A stretch of 6,039 nucleotides of DNA from Planctomycetaceae bacterium (GTDB taxonomy: Bacteria; Planctomycetota; Phycisphaerae; Phycisphaerales; SM1A02). Within the stretch, counting starts at the first letter, position 1, and every line of letters starts with the position of its first letter. The position numbers and the translations under genes are program-made. Positions 5,686-6,039 of the stretch are shown piece by piece. The stretch spans positions 1 through 6,039 of the forward strand of contig CANHFL010000087.1 of assembly GCA_947459855.1 (NCBI GenBank), read 5' to 3'. The notes beneath the pieces were generated by a model. The model was not told the DNA's origin, did no database searches, and worked only from the letters and a program-made list of their open reading frames with translations.

Positions 5686-5963
5686 CACGCGCTGATGCGT
5701 GCCGCCGCGATGCGGCTGAGCGCCGTCGCACGCTGCGCGGCCAGCGAGGGCGCGCCCGGGAGCGCCGCAAGCGCGCCGCGCATGGCGGCGGCCTGGGCGT
5801 TCTCCTGGCGGATCGACTCGTAGATCTCCTTGCGATGGACGGCCACGCGCGGCGGCGCGTTCACGCCCAGGCGGACCTTGTCGCCGCGGATGTCGACGAC
5901 GACGATCTCGACATCATCGCCGATCACGATCGCTTCTTCGCAGTGTCGGGAGAGAACCAGCAT
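5685..5963 (-). CDS. csrA: Carbon storage regulator CsrA, with C-terminal extension
   Basis: CsrA is a homodimeric RNA-binding protein that binds GGA motifs in mRNA leaders and represses translation or alters stability. It commonly controls flagella, carbon storage and surface behaviour. Residues 1-55 match the family throughout: [20 protein letters not shown], then [20 protein letters not shown]. The key RNA-contact residues Leu4, Arg6, Val42 and Arg44 are present. The protein has 92 residues against about 61 in E. coli. The added 35 or so residues (about 56-92) are Ala-rich, with no motif I recognise. The ATG at 5963 is preceded by AAGGAAGG (5979-5972), 8 nt upstream on the minus strand. 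No flagellar gene or fliW is in the window. Its own leader looks like a CsrA target (see the leader entry). Confidence 0.95.
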   Translation of the reverse strand: MLVLSRHCEEAIVIGDDVEIVVVDIRGDKVRLGVNAPPRVAVHRKEIYESIRQENAQAAAMRGALAALPGAPSLAAQRATALSRIAAARISA

Positions 5964-5971
5964 GCGCGGTG

Positions 5972-6031
5972 CCTTCCTTGGCTTCGGGCGGCGCGGGGCC
6001 GCCGGGTTTCGGCGCCTGATCCGTCAGGCGC
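5972..6031 (-). promoter_or_regulatory. csrA leader: GGA-loop hairpin and GGA-containing Shine-Dalgarno
   Basis: On the minus strand GCGCCTGA-CGGA-TCAGGCGC (6031-6012) is a perfect 8-bp hairpin with GGA in the loop. Opening the A-T closing pair gives the hexaloop ACGGAT, close to preferred CsrA ligands. A second hairpin, GGCGGC-loop-GCCGCC (6003-5987), follows. The Shine-Dalgarno AAGGAAGG (5979-5972) carries another GGA. This spacing would allow one CsrA dimer to bridge the hairpin and the ribosome site. Autorepression is known for csrA in E. coli; here it is inferred. No promoter is visible before the window end. Confidence 0.5.
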
Positions 6032-6039
6032 AGCGGTCG

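Noticed and set aside
5137..5688. Minus-strand open frames across rplT and the repeat element
   Set aside because: They are antisense to rplT and run through the terminator and inverted-repeat element. Composition is low-complexity and no ribosome-binding site or family match is evident.
6012..6031. Perfect 8-bp hairpin as an intrinsic terminator
   Set aside because: No T tract follows it on either strand. The GGA loop on the csrA strand makes a leader regulatory element a better reading.

Overview
The window is GC-rich bacterial chromosome (about 70% G+C by eye) and best fits a member of the Planctomycetota, perhaps a Phycisphaerae-like lineage. The lineage call is inference. It rests on the dihydroorotase variant, an ECF sigma gene followed by a membrane protein with a prepilin-like (H-X9-DG-type) exterior, a hopanoid radical-SAM gene, and csrA with a tail. 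The window reads mostly as housekeeping chromosome. I see no phage, plasmid, CRISPR or toxin genes.

Layout. (1) 3-1262, plus: dihydroorotase of pyrimidine synthesis, cut at its 5' end by the window edge. (2) 1332-2468, minus and convergent with it: HpnH, the radical-SAM enzyme that starts extended-hopanoid side-chain synthesis. (3) 2469-2723: divergent intergenic region with a candidate extended -10 promoter for hpnH, a candidate promoter for the sigma gene and a nested palindrome. (4) 2724-4459, plus: a two-gene unit of an ECF sigma factor and, through an ATGA overlap, a one-pass membrane protein. The second protein sits where an anti-sigma factor would, but its outer part looks like a pseudopilin/DUF1559-type domain. 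It ends at a hairpin terminator (4478-4512). (5) 4516-5411, plus: rpmI (bL35) and rplT (bL20) with their own promoter, a structured 114-nt gap between them and a strong terminator. infC, their common partner, is not upstream. (6) 5412-5684: no gene. It holds a 214-bp element bounded by inverted 15-bp repeats, each with a GTAG tetranucleotide followed by a hairpin, which resembles an inverted REP pair or small non-autonomous element. (7) 5685-5963, minus: csrA. Its leader, up to the window end, has a hairpin presenting GGA in its loop and a second GGA in the Shine-Dalgarno sequence, an arrangement suited to CsrA autorepression.

The genes form at least five separate units (pyrC, hpnH, sigma plus membrane partner, rpmI-rplT, csrA) and do not make one pathway. 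The features most worth a second look are the sigma/pseudopilin-like pair, the GTAG inverted-repeat element, the csrA leader and the inverted repeat around the rpmI -10 box.
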